NCBI GenBank assembly: GCA_001970955.1
Contig: MPUH01000010.1
Coordinates: 1-64,000 of the forward strand
Length of the DNA stretch: 64,000 nt
Reading direction: 5' to 3'
Source: Stentor coeruleus
Lineage: Eukaryota > Ciliophora > Heterotrichea > Heterotrichida > Stentoridae
In this document: one piece after another, positions 50,284-62,714 of the stretch
How positions within the stretch are numbered: position 1 is the stretch's first letter
Layout: each line of letters opens with the position of its first letter
Made by a program: the position numbers and the translations under genes
Notes under the pieces: model-generated
The model's database searches: none
Told to the model about the DNA's origin: nothing
The model's input: the letters and a program-made list of their open reading frames with translations, nothing else

Positions 50284-51780
50284 TTAGAAAAAATGCTTAT
50301 TGGATATTTTTGAATAGTTGTTTGGAGTGTTTGCTATTTGGCCTATATTAAATGATGCCATACTGTTCTTTTTTTTAAACGTAATATGCACTGAATCTTG
50401 AATATTTTTAACAGCTGAAGGCTTAAGAAATCTTGGAGCATTCAGAGATTTAAGTTTATTTTCAGATCTTTCTAAGTTATTGATATTAACTTCAGAAGCA
50501 TTATAAGATTTTATTGCTGGCGAGTCATCAGGATCTTTACAAGAGTTTCTAATAAATTTAGTTGAAGGTCCTGGTAAATAATTATAAGAATTCTGTTTGA
50601 AAAATGATCCTGGAATATCATAAGTATCTAAAATTGATAATGGAGGGTCATTAAAAAGTAGCATATGAGATGATAGTTTCCTATGAGAAGAAACATTTGG
50701 TTTAGGACTATGAGGAGATGGTTTTTTACTACTATTTGGAGGATTGCATTTAGGAGAATGCTTAGATATTAAATATTGGCATCTAGAATTACTGCTTACT
50801 GGGGTTTTTTGATCTCTTCCAAATGATTTTAATGCTAATTTTCCTAAAGGTGAAAGCTCGTTTCTTGATTTTCTAATAGAAGATGCATCTTTGCTTAAAG
50901 AGCTAACGATATTTTTAGGCTTAAAATGAATAATCTTAACCCTGCTTTCTCTTCTGTTGCTTTTAGCTGATCTTTCTTCGATATCATCAGTTCTAAACTT
51001 TTTGAATTCATCCATTTTCAGAATCTCACTACAAGAAGGTCGTAGTTTTTGTTTTTTCTTTAAAAGTTTTTCAATAAAATTTCCTAAAGATTTTGGATAA
51101 TTGCTTAATTTCGGGTATTTCATTTTACTAATCTTTAAATACAATGCCGCATAGTTTTCTGCAACAAAAGGAGTTCGAAGTGCTGCCATTTGATAAACAA
51201 GACATCCTAAAGACCAAATATCGGTTTTAAAATTATAAGCCTCACCATTCCATACTTCTGGACTCATCATTAGAGGTGTACCTATTTTTGTGCATTTTAA
51301 TGTCTCAACACCTTCTTTTCCTATATTAAAATCTCCTATTTTTAAAATATCATTGTCCATAATAAAAATATTTGATGCTTTTATATCACGATGAAGGATA
51401 TTGTTTTCATGTAAAGCTTGAAGTCCTAATGTTATTTGATATGTATAATGCCAGATTTTTTCTATTGGAAATGACATTTCAGTTTCTGCATATTTTGAGA
51501 TTTTTTCCTGAAGATCACCACATGTTGCTAATTCCATGATAATATAAAAATTGCTTCCTACAGAAAATGACTTTTCAAATCTTATTATGTTTGGATGCTG
51601 AATGGTTTTTAGGATTTTAACTTCAGTTCTGGTATAGTCTTTTTCTTTTGCGCTGAGATTGTCAAATTTAATTTCTTTCATAGCGAAAAATAATCCTGAT
51701 GATTTGCAACGCACTTTATGAACTGTAGAGTAGGTTCCAGATCCAAGTCTGCTTAAAATCTCATAATCTTCTAGCGACAT
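50284..51780 (-). CDS. NEK-family protein kinase with DFN instead of DFG
   Basis: 498 residues. The kinase domain spans ~6-260: GSGTYSTV (13-20), Lys35 in FAMKEI, Glu53, HRDIKASN (130-137) and GTPLMMSPEVW (167-177) are NEK-like. The metal-binding DFG reads DFN (GDFNIGKEG, 149-157). Asp150 is kept but Gly is replaced, which may alter activation-loop movement without abolishing activity. The C-terminal half is Ser/Pro/Lys-rich and disordered, as in many NEKs. The NEK family is greatly expanded in ciliates and acts on cilia length, basal bodies and microtubule severing. Start ATG 51780, ends TAA. Confidence 0.9.
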   Translation of the reverse strand: MSLEDYEILSRLGSGTYSTVHKVRCKSSGLFFAMKEIKFDNLSAKEKDYTRTEVKILKTIQHPNIIRFEKSFSVGSNFYIIMELATCGDLQEKISKYAETEMSFPIEKIWHYTYQITLGLQALHENNILHRDIKASNIFIMDNDILKIGDFNIGKEGVETLKCTKIGTPLMMSPEVWNGEAYNFKTDIWSLGCLVYQMAALRTPFVAENYAALYLKISKMKYPKLSNYPKSLGNFIEKLLKKKQKLRPSCSEILKMDEFKKFRTDDIEERSAKSNRRESRVKIIHFKPKNIVSSLSKDASSIRKSRNELSPLGKLALKSFGRDQKTPVSSNSRCQYLISKHSPKCNPPNSSKKPSPHSPKPNVSSHRKLSSHMLLFNDPPLSILDTYDIPGSFFKQNSYNYLPGPSTKFIRNSCKDPDDSPAIKSYNASEVNINNLERSENKLKSLNAPRFLKPSAVKNIQDSVHITFKKKNSMASFNIGQIANTPNNYSKISNKHFF

Positions 51781-52500
51781 TTACGATTCTTGAAATATAA
51801 TAATATAATATGATATATTAAGAATAATGATTTAATTATTATGTAAGTGCTAAGATAATTAGATATAAAGTTATATTTAACTGGTTTATTTATGTTTAGG
51901 TATTAAATTAAACAATAATAAATTAAAATTACATAAAATTAGATTTTGTATGTATTTTTAGAATACCTTATATATTTGAATACAATAAAAATTTATAATT
52001 TGATATGATTAATCTAGTATATATTTATCGCGACTATTACTATAATTTACCTTTTAGAAATGGTTATTCAAAAATAATGATTTTTAAAATCCAAAGATAA
52101 AAACCAGATTTAAATCGCCTACAATTTCAAGATCAACACTAGATTTACACTATAAAAACATCAAAAAATATTTTCTGATTAAAAAAACTTATCAAGCTAA
52201 TAAAATAGTTTAAAATATCGAAATAAATTCTCTTCGGGCAATTTCAAAATAAAAATCTCAAATTAATATCTTTCATATAAAATCCTCCTAATAAAATGCA
52301 AAATTATATACCCATAGGCAAAATCTTCATAGAAATCAATATCTTTTCTCTTATTTATAAAAATATTTTATCATCAAAAGTGAAAAATCCCTACTAACAG
52401 TATTTCATAATTCGAAACATGTAACTATTAAAACTCTCTTATCTTTTAATCTTTAAAATTATCTATTATCTAGTTAAAACCAAGGTAATAACCAATAAAT
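51781..52500. other. divergent spacer
   Basis: No gene. AT-rich at left, then C-rich and G-poor from ~52130, the 5' flank of CFAP91. Confidence 0.5.
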
Positions 52501-54351
52501 ATGAGCGTAACGTATGTACTTAGAGATGAGTATCCAAGACATGCTTTGGAAATGATGGTATCAGGACGAGATAGGCATATATACTTCAAAAGGCCTATAG
52601 TTCCTTTGCTTCAGCCACAGATTCCTGAAGTAGTAATGCAATTACATGATACTCAAAAACCTCACGAATCAATGCAATCAGAAGTTAAGATAGAACCAAC
52701 TAAGACAGTTGAAGTCCAAACTATGTATAGAGAAAGTGAAGCACAAACTATTCCATACTCTCCAGAATACATCATTAGAGAAGGTGAAGATCCAGAAGTA
52801 CTAAATTTTACATACTTTGTTTATGGAAATGGTTTACCTGCATCAATGACTGAGATGGAATTGATTGAACAATCAAGAGAAAAAAGAATATTCGAATCTA
52901 TGCTCCCTAGTTCAACAGATGAAGCATGTTTTCTTCTTAGACGAAAACTCATGGATGAACAAGAATTCAAAGAGTGGGCCAAACGTGAAAATGATATTAA
53001 ACGTATTCAGAATGAAAGATTAAATCTATTGCATACAGCTCTTTTTGATAGAGAAAAGGAAAACAATGAAAAAAATGCTCAAAGAGTTGAGGAAATGCGT
53101 CTTAAGAAAACTGAACAAAAGGATCGGGCGTTAGTGAAAATAGGTAGAAAACGTATTAAAGTGTTGAGGAAAATGTTTAAACAACGTAAAGCTGCGGATA
53201 TAATTGGTGCCAAAAGAGATATTATTGAAGAATACAGCAATTTCGGAAGTTCAGTCTATGCAGGTATTACTCGTGAAGGTCTTAATTTAGATAAACTTGC
53301 CAATAAGTATGAAGTCCAACCTGAAGTTCTAACAACATATCAAGGTCTTTCTGAGCTTTCTGAAACTTTACCTGCTAAAATCCTACAGACAACATATAGT
53401 ATCAAAGCTGAAAAGCTTAGAATTGATAAAGGATATAGTAGGAAAGAAATTAAACACAGAGCAGCATTAGCAAAAGCTCAAAAAGCTATTGATTTAGTCT
53501 ATAAACAACCAAGTGAAGGAGAAGATAGCAAAGGTCCAGGGAGACACTCAGTTGCTGAAATTCGTGAAAGACCAGATACTCCTAAAGTAGACCAATCAGA
53601 AAATGATGATGAGGCACAAGTTTATGTTGCGATCATTCTTTTACAAAGACTTTTACGTGGAAGAGCTATACAAAATGCTATGTATGAAGGTAAAGAAAAA
53701 CGTCTTGATTTGATTGGTGAACTTCGCAGATGTGGAGAAATGATTGAACTTACAGAAGAAGAAAAGGAAAAAGAAATTCTTGAAGCTTATCGAGAACGAG
53801 TTATTGATGGATTAGCTGAAGCTTTACAAGGAGAGTTTGTATCAGAAACTTTAGATGCATTAAGTAAAGAACTTGTTCGTTTAAAACAAGAAAGGAAAAT
53901 AACAGCAATTGTAAGATTTGCTGAAAGGGAAAGAAGGAAAAAAGAATGTGAAGAAGCTGGAAGAAGACAAGCTGAAGAAGTTCTTAGAGCTAGAGAAGAT
54001 GCGATGTTTAAAGAAATAATGGAAACTAATCAAGGTACTGTAGATACTTATTTACAAGAAATTCTTACTGAAGCTGTGGATGCTCGAGCTAAAAATCAAG
54101 CAGTTGATGAAGCATATTTAAGAGCATTTCATATAAACCGAATTGTTGATAATATGGAAGAAAGAAACAATCAGCCTCATTTGATAGTTAAAGACTTAGT
54201 TTCTTCTTTCTTGATTCCTGAAGTTCAAAGACTTAAGATTCAAAGACAGACCCGTATACAAGAAAAAAGAAATTTAGCTGCTGCACGAGCTTTGCTTAAA
54301 GAATCTGCAGTTAGAGCTAGAAGAAACGTAAATGCAATTGCTAATGGATAG
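52501..54351 (+). CDS. CFAP91: CFAP91 (MAATS1/FAP91), radial spoke-calmodulin complex protein
   Basis: 616 residues. The diagnostic block is at ~79-135: SEAQTIPYSPEYIIREGEDP, then PEVLNFTYFVYGNGLPASMT, then LIEQSREKRIFES. It matches the conserved MAATS domain (REAQTDPYSP...PEVL...GLP..L.E.E.IERAREKR). LRRKLMDEQEFKEWAKREND continues the homology. An IQ-like motif (VAIILLQRLLRGRAIQNAMY) could bind calmodulin. The remainder is charged helix (ARRNVNA at the end). CFAP91 is a structural arm at the base of radial spoke 3 and the calmodulin-spoke complex, required for motile cilia. A long ORF without introns, start ATG 52501, TAG stop. Confidence 0.92.
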   Translation: MSVTYVLRDEYPRHALEMMVSGRDRHIYFKRPIVPLLQPQIPEVVMQLHDTQKPHESMQSEVKIEPTKTVEVQTMYRESEAQTIPYSPEYIIREGEDPEVLNFTYFVYGNGLPASMTEMELIEQSREKRIFESMLPSSTDEACFLLRRKLMDEQEFKEWAKRENDIKRIQNERLNLLHTALFDREKENNEKNAQRVEEMRLKKTEQKDRALVKIGRKRIKVLRKMFKQRKAADIIGAKRDIIEEYSNFGSSVYAGITREGLNLDKLANKYEVQPEVLTTYQGLSELSETLPAKILQTTYSIKAEKLRIDKGYSRKEIKHRAALAKAQKAIDLVYKQPSEGEDSKGPGRHSVAEIRERPDTPKVDQSENDDEAQVYVAIILLQRLLRGRAIQNAMYEGKEKRLDLIGELRRCGEMIELTEEEKEKEILEAYRERVIDGLAEALQGEFVSETLDALSKELVRLKQERKITAIVRFAERERRKKECEEAGRRQAEEVLRAREDAMFKEIMETNQGTVDTYLQEILTEAVDARAKNQAVDEAYLRAFHINRIVDNMEERNNQPHLIVKDLVSSFLIPEVQRLKIQRQTRIQEKRNLAAARALLKESAVRARRNVNAIANG

Positions 54352-54381
54352 TAAAAAATTCTATATTTTAAGTCATTTTAT

Positions 54382-55869
54382 TTAAAGTTTAAACAATGAT
54401 ACTAGTAGTTCATGAAGTTCAAGGCTTTTCTTAAGAGTATTTGGGCTTTTTAGTAGATTTTGAGTTTGTAAACTTATTAACTGTGTGTATTCTTGACAAC
54501 CTTCATAAATCCTCACTGAATGCTGATGTTTTGTTTCAATTTTCAACTCAAAGTTTTCAAAGCCAACAACTCGATAAAAACGACCTTTAACTTTTATTTG
54601 AAAAGAAAATATTTTTTTCAAGTAGTCTTTGAAGTATCCTAAAAGATAAGCTTCGTTCATTAATGATGAGCCTATTTCTTTTACTTCAAAAGGATTTTCA
54701 CTCCTAAGCCACATAAGATGGCCTGTGTAAAACCAAACTTTTTGCTCAAAAACTTTTGTAAGTAGTTTTAAATTTGTCTTAATAGCTTCAATAGAATTAT
54801 AATATTCAAATGATATATTCATATCATTTAAAAATAAGTTTTCTATATTTAGAGCTACTGAAGAATTTGGTAGTTGGATAACAAGTCCTTCTTCATTTTT
54901 ATAAATTTGGATTGTAGTTTGTCCAAGACCTTTTATGTAAATAACTGCAAAGATAAAGTAAATGCCGTTATTTTGATCAGAGCGGAATTCGAATTTATTA
55001 TTAAGTACATCAAACCACAAACTTGGAGCGATTATTTTCATGAACTTTTCTTTATAAGTTAAATAATTCCCTAAGTTTTTAATTGTATTTTTTTCTAACA
55101 GTAGTTTGAAATTTCTTTCTCTATATTGACAAGATATTATGTGTATATTAATATCATGTGATTCACTATGGATAAGGCAATACAAATTACTAATCAAGAT
55201 AAATCCTGAAAATTTTTCTTCTGAATTACGCACATAACAAGAAAGGTTAAAAGTTTCAGTAATATGCTTAAAGGTATTTATTTGTTTTTTCTTTACCTTA
55301 GATGGCTCAAGAACAAGAGAAGAGTAAATCTTATCTGTTAATGCAGAATTGATAGAATAATTATCATAATTTGTTAATGCAATTGATATAGACGATGAAT
55401 ACTCTTTTAATTTCTGAACACTTTCATCAAGTTTTGTTTCTAGTGTAAAATTATATTCAAATAAACTTAAATCTCTGCGTAATTCTAAATAATCACTTTT
55501 AGCTTTTAAAGTATCGAAAGCAATAGCTTTTTTAAGTTCATTGCGATTAGTATTAGTATTATTGTTCTGATTTTTGATTGTAGAAGTTAATGCTAAGGAT
55601 TTATTAACATCCTTTATTGTTTTCCCACTTAAAGAGTGGTTTTGAAATTTATATTCTGAAGTTTTGTTTTGAATCAGTCCAGTGCTTTCTTTTCTTGCTG
55701 TTTTTAATGATTGAATTATTTGCAGTTTTCTATTACTGTAAATTTTTGTGTAATTGTTAGTATTGGAAGGAAGTTGATTTGGTGTTATAGACCGTTTATT
55801 TGTGCTAGTACCTGATGATGTTTTTAAAACTGAGTAGCTACGGATATCTTTTTTTTTATTCATTTCCAT
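54382..55869 (-). CDS. hypothetical protein, 495 residues
   Basis: The open frame is convergent with CFAP91, with only 30 bp between stop codons. Residues 1-130 are Asn/Thr/Ser-rich and disordered (NNNTNTNRNELKKA). From ~190 to the end the sequence is mixed alpha/beta and looks globular, for example IFAVIYIKGLGQTTIQIYKN, VALNIENLFLNDMNISFEYY and RFYRVVGFENFELKIETKHQ. C2- or lipid-binding-like beta strands are possible but not demonstrable. No family recognised; likely a ciliate-specific protein. ATG 55869. Confidence 0.7.
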   Translation of the reverse strand: MEMNKKKDIRSYSVLKTSSGTSTNKRSITPNQLPSNTNNYTKIYSNRKLQIIQSLKTARKESTGLIQNKTSEYKFQNHSLSGKTIKDVNKSLALTSTIKNQNNNTNTNRNELKKAIAFDTLKAKSDYLELRRDLSLFEYNFTLETKLDESVQKLKEYSSSISIALTNYDNYSINSALTDKIYSSLVLEPSKVKKKQINTFKHITETFNLSCYVRNSEEKFSGFILISNLYCLIHSESHDINIHIISCQYRERNFKLLLEKNTIKNLGNYLTYKEKFMKIIAPSLWFDVLNNKFEFRSDQNNGIYFIFAVIYIKGLGQTTIQIYKNEEGLVIQLPNSSVALNIENLFLNDMNISFEYYNSIEAIKTNLKLLTKVFEQKVWFYTGHLMWLRSENPFEVKEIGSSLMNEAYLLGYFKDYLKKIFSFQIKVKGRFYRVVGFENFELKIETKHQHSVRIYEGCQEYTQLISLQTQNLLKSPNTLKKSLELHELLVSLFKL

Positions 55870-56984
55870 TAGAATTTATATGTCGATATTTCATTTATTT
55901 AAAGTGCTTTTGTATGAAAAAGTTATATAAGTTAATGCATTTAATAATAATTTGTGTGTTTATTCAGAATTTAACATTTTGAAAATTATTGTTTACTAAT
56001 TTTTTAGATAACATTTGGAATTATGGGTTAATGTGGGTGTTATAATATTTTTTATATGTAAACAAAGGTAGTATGTTTAAATAATATAGGAAGATTAGTT
56101 TTTTTTAGTTAAAATAAACATTTTCAATGAAATATAGAAGAGTTGTTTATGGTAATTTTATTAGAAATAATTTTAAGTCTTCACTTTGTTATACAATTAG
56201 TAAAAGATTACTGAAATAAAATAAGAATTCTAAAGTTTTACGGATAGAAGTCTTATTAAAGGTTTATGACTATATCTATAAGCATTATTGAGTAGGTCAT
56301 TCTAAGAATGAGTTATGAAGAGAGTGGATTTTAGAATAAAATAATATTAAAGGCTAGGATTAAAATATATTTATCTAACTGAAAAAAATCACACAAAGGG
56401 AAAATTTCTAGGATTTTTTTGGAGAAGAAAAGATGCAGGAGACTTATAAAAATCCTCGATGCAATGAAAAATTGTTAATCAAATTAGACTTTTAAATATA
56501 AGTCATTTATAAAATTTTTAATCGTAATACCTTTTAGCCTTGATGCAAACTTATAGGAAATGACTTCACATTAGCCTAAAATTAAAATTTCCTATATCAC
56601 TTATCAAAATACTCTTGTTTATTAAGTAAACTCACTTCAACTATAATTCCATTATTTTTTCTTCCAAATAAAAATATTTTGAAACGATATAGTTCTTACA
56701 CTATTACAAATCATTACTTTTCCTTGTAAAAGTTATTGATAGCTATAAACCTATCCTAACACGCTAGAATTTTACTCAAAAATCAAATGAAATAAATTGA
56801 TTTTAAATAACTATCATCAATAATTTTCCCTAAAATTTAAAAGATTAAAGTCAAAGATTTTACTTAAACTTAAATTAATTTAAGACAACTTCCAGAATAA
56901 CAAACCACAAGTTTCTTCATGATTTAAACAATACTAACTTTTTATATCAATTTTATGCAAAAAATCCAAAATAAAGACAACAAA
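55870..56984. other. intergenic
   Basis: No gene recognised. The first ~200 bases are the G-rich 5' flank of the preceding gene; the last ~300 bases are C-leaning, as before a gene, here the BBS4 pseudogene. Confidence 0.45.
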
Positions 56985-58150
56985 AATTGACTTGTTTTTA
57001 TGCTATACGCTCATGATGAGCATGATGAATGCTTAAGAGTTATAAGAGAAATTCTTAAAGATACAAATAATCGCAATGACGTGGCTAGTTATGTTAAAGG
57101 CTTAATTCTAAGATCCCGGGAGAAATTCTTCAGAGTTTAGAGATTTTTAAATGGAGTTAAAAGTTGAACTAAGTGTTTATTGAAATAATCAAGCAAGTTG
57201 GAAGATATTTACATCTTGATTGGTCTCTGGAAATCAGCTATAGATGTGTATGAACAAACCTTAAAGCTAAGCACTGATTATTGGGAAATATGGCACTGTA
57301 AGGGAATGTGCCAAACTAACAGAAATAAGCTAGATAAAGCTTTAGACTGATTTAATAGTGCTAATCTTATTCAAAAACATGATGTGACTTTTATCCAAGA
57401 AGGTGAAATCCTAGTAAGAAAAGAAGATTACAAATCAGCAATCGATGTTATCTTGAAGCCCTTGAATATTCTCCTGAAAACCCAGAACTACTAACAACTC
57501 TTGAGCTACTAAACTTAAGTCTCAGCGAAAACCCAAAAAGTTTCCAATATTTAGGTAATGCTCTAAATCTTAATCCTATAAGCACACTAAAGTACTATTA
57601 GCTACTAAATAATTATCCAAGATCATTCAGACCATAATATCGCTTTGTTAAAGTATAGAATCATTACAATCTATAACCTAAACTCAGTACAGCTCTGAAA
57701 TAATATAGCTATGCGCTTTTTCGGTAAAGGTAAGTATGTGGCCACCATTGCCTGTTTGAAAAAAGCACAATATCTAGACTCATTCGAGTGTATTATCCTA
57801 TACAACCTTGTCATTGCCCATTTAAATAAACAGCAATTCTCTTCAGTATTTCATTATTTCAACACCACAAATCTCATTGAATTCCTACTTTGCCTCATCA
57901 TGCATGTATCTTACTTTAGCCTTAAGTAATTTGAAATATATAAAAAACACATGTACAGCTTATAAAAAAGCTATATGCCTATAAGAAAACTCCATAACCT
58001 ACCTGAATCACGCTATAACTTTAAAAAATTACCGTCAGAAAAAAAATTTACTAAAAATTCAAAGAAATTTTTGACAAACTTAATACAACGAATAAAGAAC
58101 TTGATCCTGTTATTTAAAGTCGTAGCCGATCTCTACAAGTTCCCCTAGAC
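56985..58150 (+). pseudogene. BBS4: BBS4 (BBSome subunit) pseudogene
   Basis: TPR fragments follow animal BBS4 in order. They are [155 protein letters not shown] and [14 protein letters not shown]. At least three frameshifts and several stops separate them. Two TGA codons replace tryptophans conserved in animal BBS4 (in N-W-L and L-W-NNI), as expected for TGG to TGA decay. BBS4 is part of the complex that moves membrane proteins through cilia, and an intact copy is presumably elsewhere. The 72-codon ORF at 57711 is part of this. Confidence 0.9.
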
Positions 58151-58221
58151 CAGTAAGTGTTATTTTCATACACAATAAACTATCTGTAGTTAATAAATAG
58201 ATATTTTTGGACATATTATGA

Positions 58222-59283
<1,062 letters not shown>

Positions 59284-60570
59284 TTAAGTAGGCATTAAAT
59301 TGGTTAAGTCTTTGTTGAAATGCTTTGATTAAAAGTGGGTTTGTATTTTATTGTGGAATTATTAGGAATTTTCGGGTATTGGAGATGCTGTGTATGTAGA
59401 TTCTTGGAAAATTATACTGATAGAATGGATAACTTTTTTATTATGGGGCTTTTGATATGATAGGAAGTATGAGATATGTGGATGTTGATGAATGGATTAA
59501 TTTGATGGGATTTATTTTCTTAAGAAAGGCTAGAAGGATTTGTATTGATGCTGTGGTAATAACTTTTGGATGGCAAAAATTTTATATAAATTTTATAGAC
59601 ATAATTGGGGATGTAAACTTTTCAGGTAGGGTTAAAAAGTATTTGAGGGTTATGGATTAAGGTATATTAGTTGTGGATGCAAACATATGGTATTTTTATT
59701 CAATTGAAGACTGTGTGATAGTAGGCTGAGAAATTTGATATGCTTAGAGTCAATTTGTTTTAAAAAGATTGATTTTCAATCTGTTTCGATTAAGCTAACA
59801 ATAAGTCAATTGCAAAAGTTATTTTCTGCAACGCAATTGATTTTGCAAGTCCCTATTTTCACCCAAGGCTACCAATATGATTTTGTAAACCTCATTAAAG
59901 TGATAGTCTTAAAGTATTGCTGATCTACTTGGGAAGCATAAACATATTAAATTTAGATATTCTAAACTCAGAAACTTGATAAAAGTGAGAAAAAAAACTA
60001 AGACTTACTTGAAAATCTAAGTTATCATGATGATGGATTTTCTGGAAAATACAAGGAAAAAATTCAGGTGAATTTGCTTCAAGGTATTTTGACAGAGGGT
60101 TTTTTAATCAACTTATAAGTTAAAATGATTGATAGGATTTATTCCTATAGTAAGTCAAACATAGTAGTAATTAATGAAGCTGAACTATTTGTCATAAGAG
60201 AACTGATGAAAAAACAGGAGGCAGCTTTATGAACCAATAATTAATATCGAATATGAAGTACTTTATTTTTACATTGGGAAAATTCTTTCTAAGATTTCAT
60301 CAAACAGAACAGCAATGATTTTACAAATATTTCACTCAAAGAAACATTAAGAAATACTAAAGAAAATTCTCACAATTGCCCTTCTTGGACAAAAAAGCAT
60401 ATCACCAAATATATCAAAAGCCTTATCACCCAATCTATCCCTTATAAAATTTATCTAAAGTTTATAATAAAAATACATAAAATTTAGTACTATTCTATGC
60501 ATATTTATAAAAAATTCAATATAAAACCTAAATTCCACCTTAATAAACTAATTACTATAGTTCTGATTCT
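59284..60570. other. intergenic with a weak decayed coding remnant
   Basis: 59341-59460 is G-rich (29 G, 6 C by my count), the 3' flank of GAPDH. Around 59735-59923 a frame reads KLTISQLQKLFSATQLILQV, and stop-cut continuation follows to ~60110. It is possibly a remnant of a leucine-rich-repeat-like gene, not identifiable. 60361-60480 is C-rich (25 C, 7 G). Confidence 0.35.
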
Positions 60571-60975
60571 TTATATTGTATAATCGAACTGCCAGCATGA
60601 TAAAACAGAATTATCTCCAGTATGCAAAGTTACTTTATCAGTATAAGGTCCACGTGTTGATAAGGTTTGCATCACAACAGTAAAATTAGCTTGACTTCCT
60701 TTCTGATAGTATTGATCTACATATTGAGTAACATAATGCCAACTAGTTACTGCATATCTTGTTCCAACTTGTATACTATATGCATATTCTTTTTCAATAA
60801 ATTCACCTTTCATTGTAATCGTGTAAGGTGAATAGACTGTAATCGGCCAAGGAGTAATATCAAAGCTAGTAATAGTAAATTTTGGTGATCTTTCACAAGA
60901 AATCCCTACTTGTTGCTTTAAACTTATTTCTGCAATAGTTAAAGCTAAAAAGCAAAAAGCGATTAACACTTTCAT
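60571..60975 (-). CDS. secreted ML (MD-2-related lipid-recognition)-like protein
   Basis: 134 residues with a clean signal peptide (MKVLIAFCFLALTIAEIS) and a compact beta-rich body. The pattern is an early Cys (ISCERSPKFTITSFDITPWP), then alternating strands with Gly turns (YTITMKGEFIEKEYAY), and a final Cys strand (NSVLSCWQFDYTI). It matches the ML-domain layout of NPC2 and GM2-activator-like proteins, which bind sterols or lipids in lysosomal or secretory compartments. Only two to three cysteines remain, so the match is by shape. The protein is N-glycosylatable at NFT. Confidence 0.65.
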   Translation of the reverse strand: MKVLIAFCFLALTIAEISLKQQVGISCERSPKFTITSFDITPWPITVYSPYTITMKGEFIEKEYAYSIQVGTRYAVTSWHYVTQYVDQYYQKGSQANFTVVMQTLSTRGPYTDKVTLHTGDNSVLSCWQFDYTI

Positions 60976-62714
60976 TTTTATATTTATTCACCTGTTTAGA
61001 TTTTATCCTATTCATAGTGTAAATACTAAAAGTTTTGTAAGCTTGAAATTGCTTTTTTGAATTAGGAAATAATTGAATTTAAATATTTGAGGAGAAATAC
61101 TTATGGATATTGAGTTGTTAATAATTTGATATGGATTTTTGAAATGATTAAGGATGAAGGTTTAGATAGTTTTTATACTGAAACTGGAGGAAAATATGGG
61201 TTAAATGTATTAGTTTAATATCGTGATTTTTATTTTTGTGTATTTTTTTTATTCTTTGATTATATTAAGTGATGTTAGAGTTGAAGGCAACTTTTGTTTT
61301 TTAAGCTTGCAATTTATTAAGTTTTGTAATTGATTTTTATTTGTTTTATAGTTTTGGGATACGAATTATAGCATTTTTTTGCGCTAAATTGTGTGATTGT
61401 TAGCTGAAGAAAATTATTTGAGATAGGACGAATTAGATAAATATACTTATTTTTAGTTTTTATTGAGTTTAATTACTTGTGATTTATTTGTATTTTTTTA
61501 TTCTTTAGAGTTATTCACAATATTTTTATTAGCAAGATTATGTTTGAAAATATGCACAGAGAAAATGAATTAAAGAGGTATTAGATTATTATATGGAAGC
61601 AAGCGATATATTAAGAATAATTATGGTTGCATTACAAACAGTTTTTAGTCATTACTTTAATTTTCATAAGGAAATCAATAAATTTAGGTCTTGATAGCAT
61701 TGAAAAATATTAATATTTTTAAATAGCCCTTAATCTGCCAGATATATATTTCTTTTTATAAGACAAATGATTCTATTATATTCTAAGTTTACTAAGAATT
61801 AAGAGTGTTAGGTTTTTTTTTTATTTAAGATTTATCTTTTGCTATGCTTTATTTGGGCTTTGTATATTATAGTGTATCTTTAAAATATAAGCAAGATTTT
61901 CTTTGATAAATTATGCAATTCTAAGTATCATTTAGTTACTGATTTCCTTATTATTATTTGAATTTTTGAAATAATCAGTAAATCTATACACTAAAGTTTA
62001 AGCCTAAATATGATTGAAATTGTAAGTATTAAAATTCACCATAAATATTACTTAATTCTTATAAAAGTATTCGTAAAAATTATATAAACAATAATTTTTT
62101 AATGTGCACTCAACAAAATGTTAAATGGAAATATCAGAATTTTAGTTTTATATTTAATTTAAGACCAACTATTTGTATTTACTTAGGCTCATGTTTTTAT
62201 TAAGCTATCAAAATAAGTAGTTATGAGACATTTATCTTGTTACTAAAAGTATAAAAACGCTTAGTGTGTATATTTATTAAGTTTCTAAACCAGATCATTA
62301 TTTTCGGTATAAAATTTACATAAAATCAAATTTGCAATAAAATTATTGCTAATATTGAGCAGTAAATATCAATTTTTTAGAATTGATTTTTTTAGTATAT
62401 ATAATGTCGACGAATTTTTAAGGTAGTAAAACTTTGATTTCAATCTTTCAGAATGATTTTTTCTAACCTGACTATTTATTTACCTTTACAAAGCATAACG
62501 TAACTATAATTCTTATACCAATTATCAAAGGTACCAAAAAAAATAAAAAAACCAATTTCTGCATTTATCGTCGAGCTTGAAAACTTTAGAATTGAAATCT
62601 AATCTCCGAAATTATCTCTTATTGTAAAATATGAGCAGTTTATAGGGGAAAAAATTATCTGTTTTCTTTGCACTATAAAGCATATTTCATTTTTTGCAAT
62701 TTATTCTATAAAAA
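60976..62714. other. long AT-rich intergenic region
   Basis: 1.7 kb with no gene or recognisable remnant. 61081-61200 is G-rich (29 G, 3 C by my count), the 5' flank of the ML gene. Confidence 0.5.

Noticed and set aside
51240-51262. GTATGGAATGGTGAG in the NEK gene as a hidden intron
   Set aside because: It lies in the conserved PEVWNGE kinase segment and lacks A at position 10.
57711-57929. 72-codon ORF as an independent gene
   Set aside because: It is one fragment of the BBS4 pseudogene.
59457-59923. Two short ORFs after GAPDH as genes
   Set aside because: No domain, low-complexity composition, and located in G-rich flank or stop-cut sequence.
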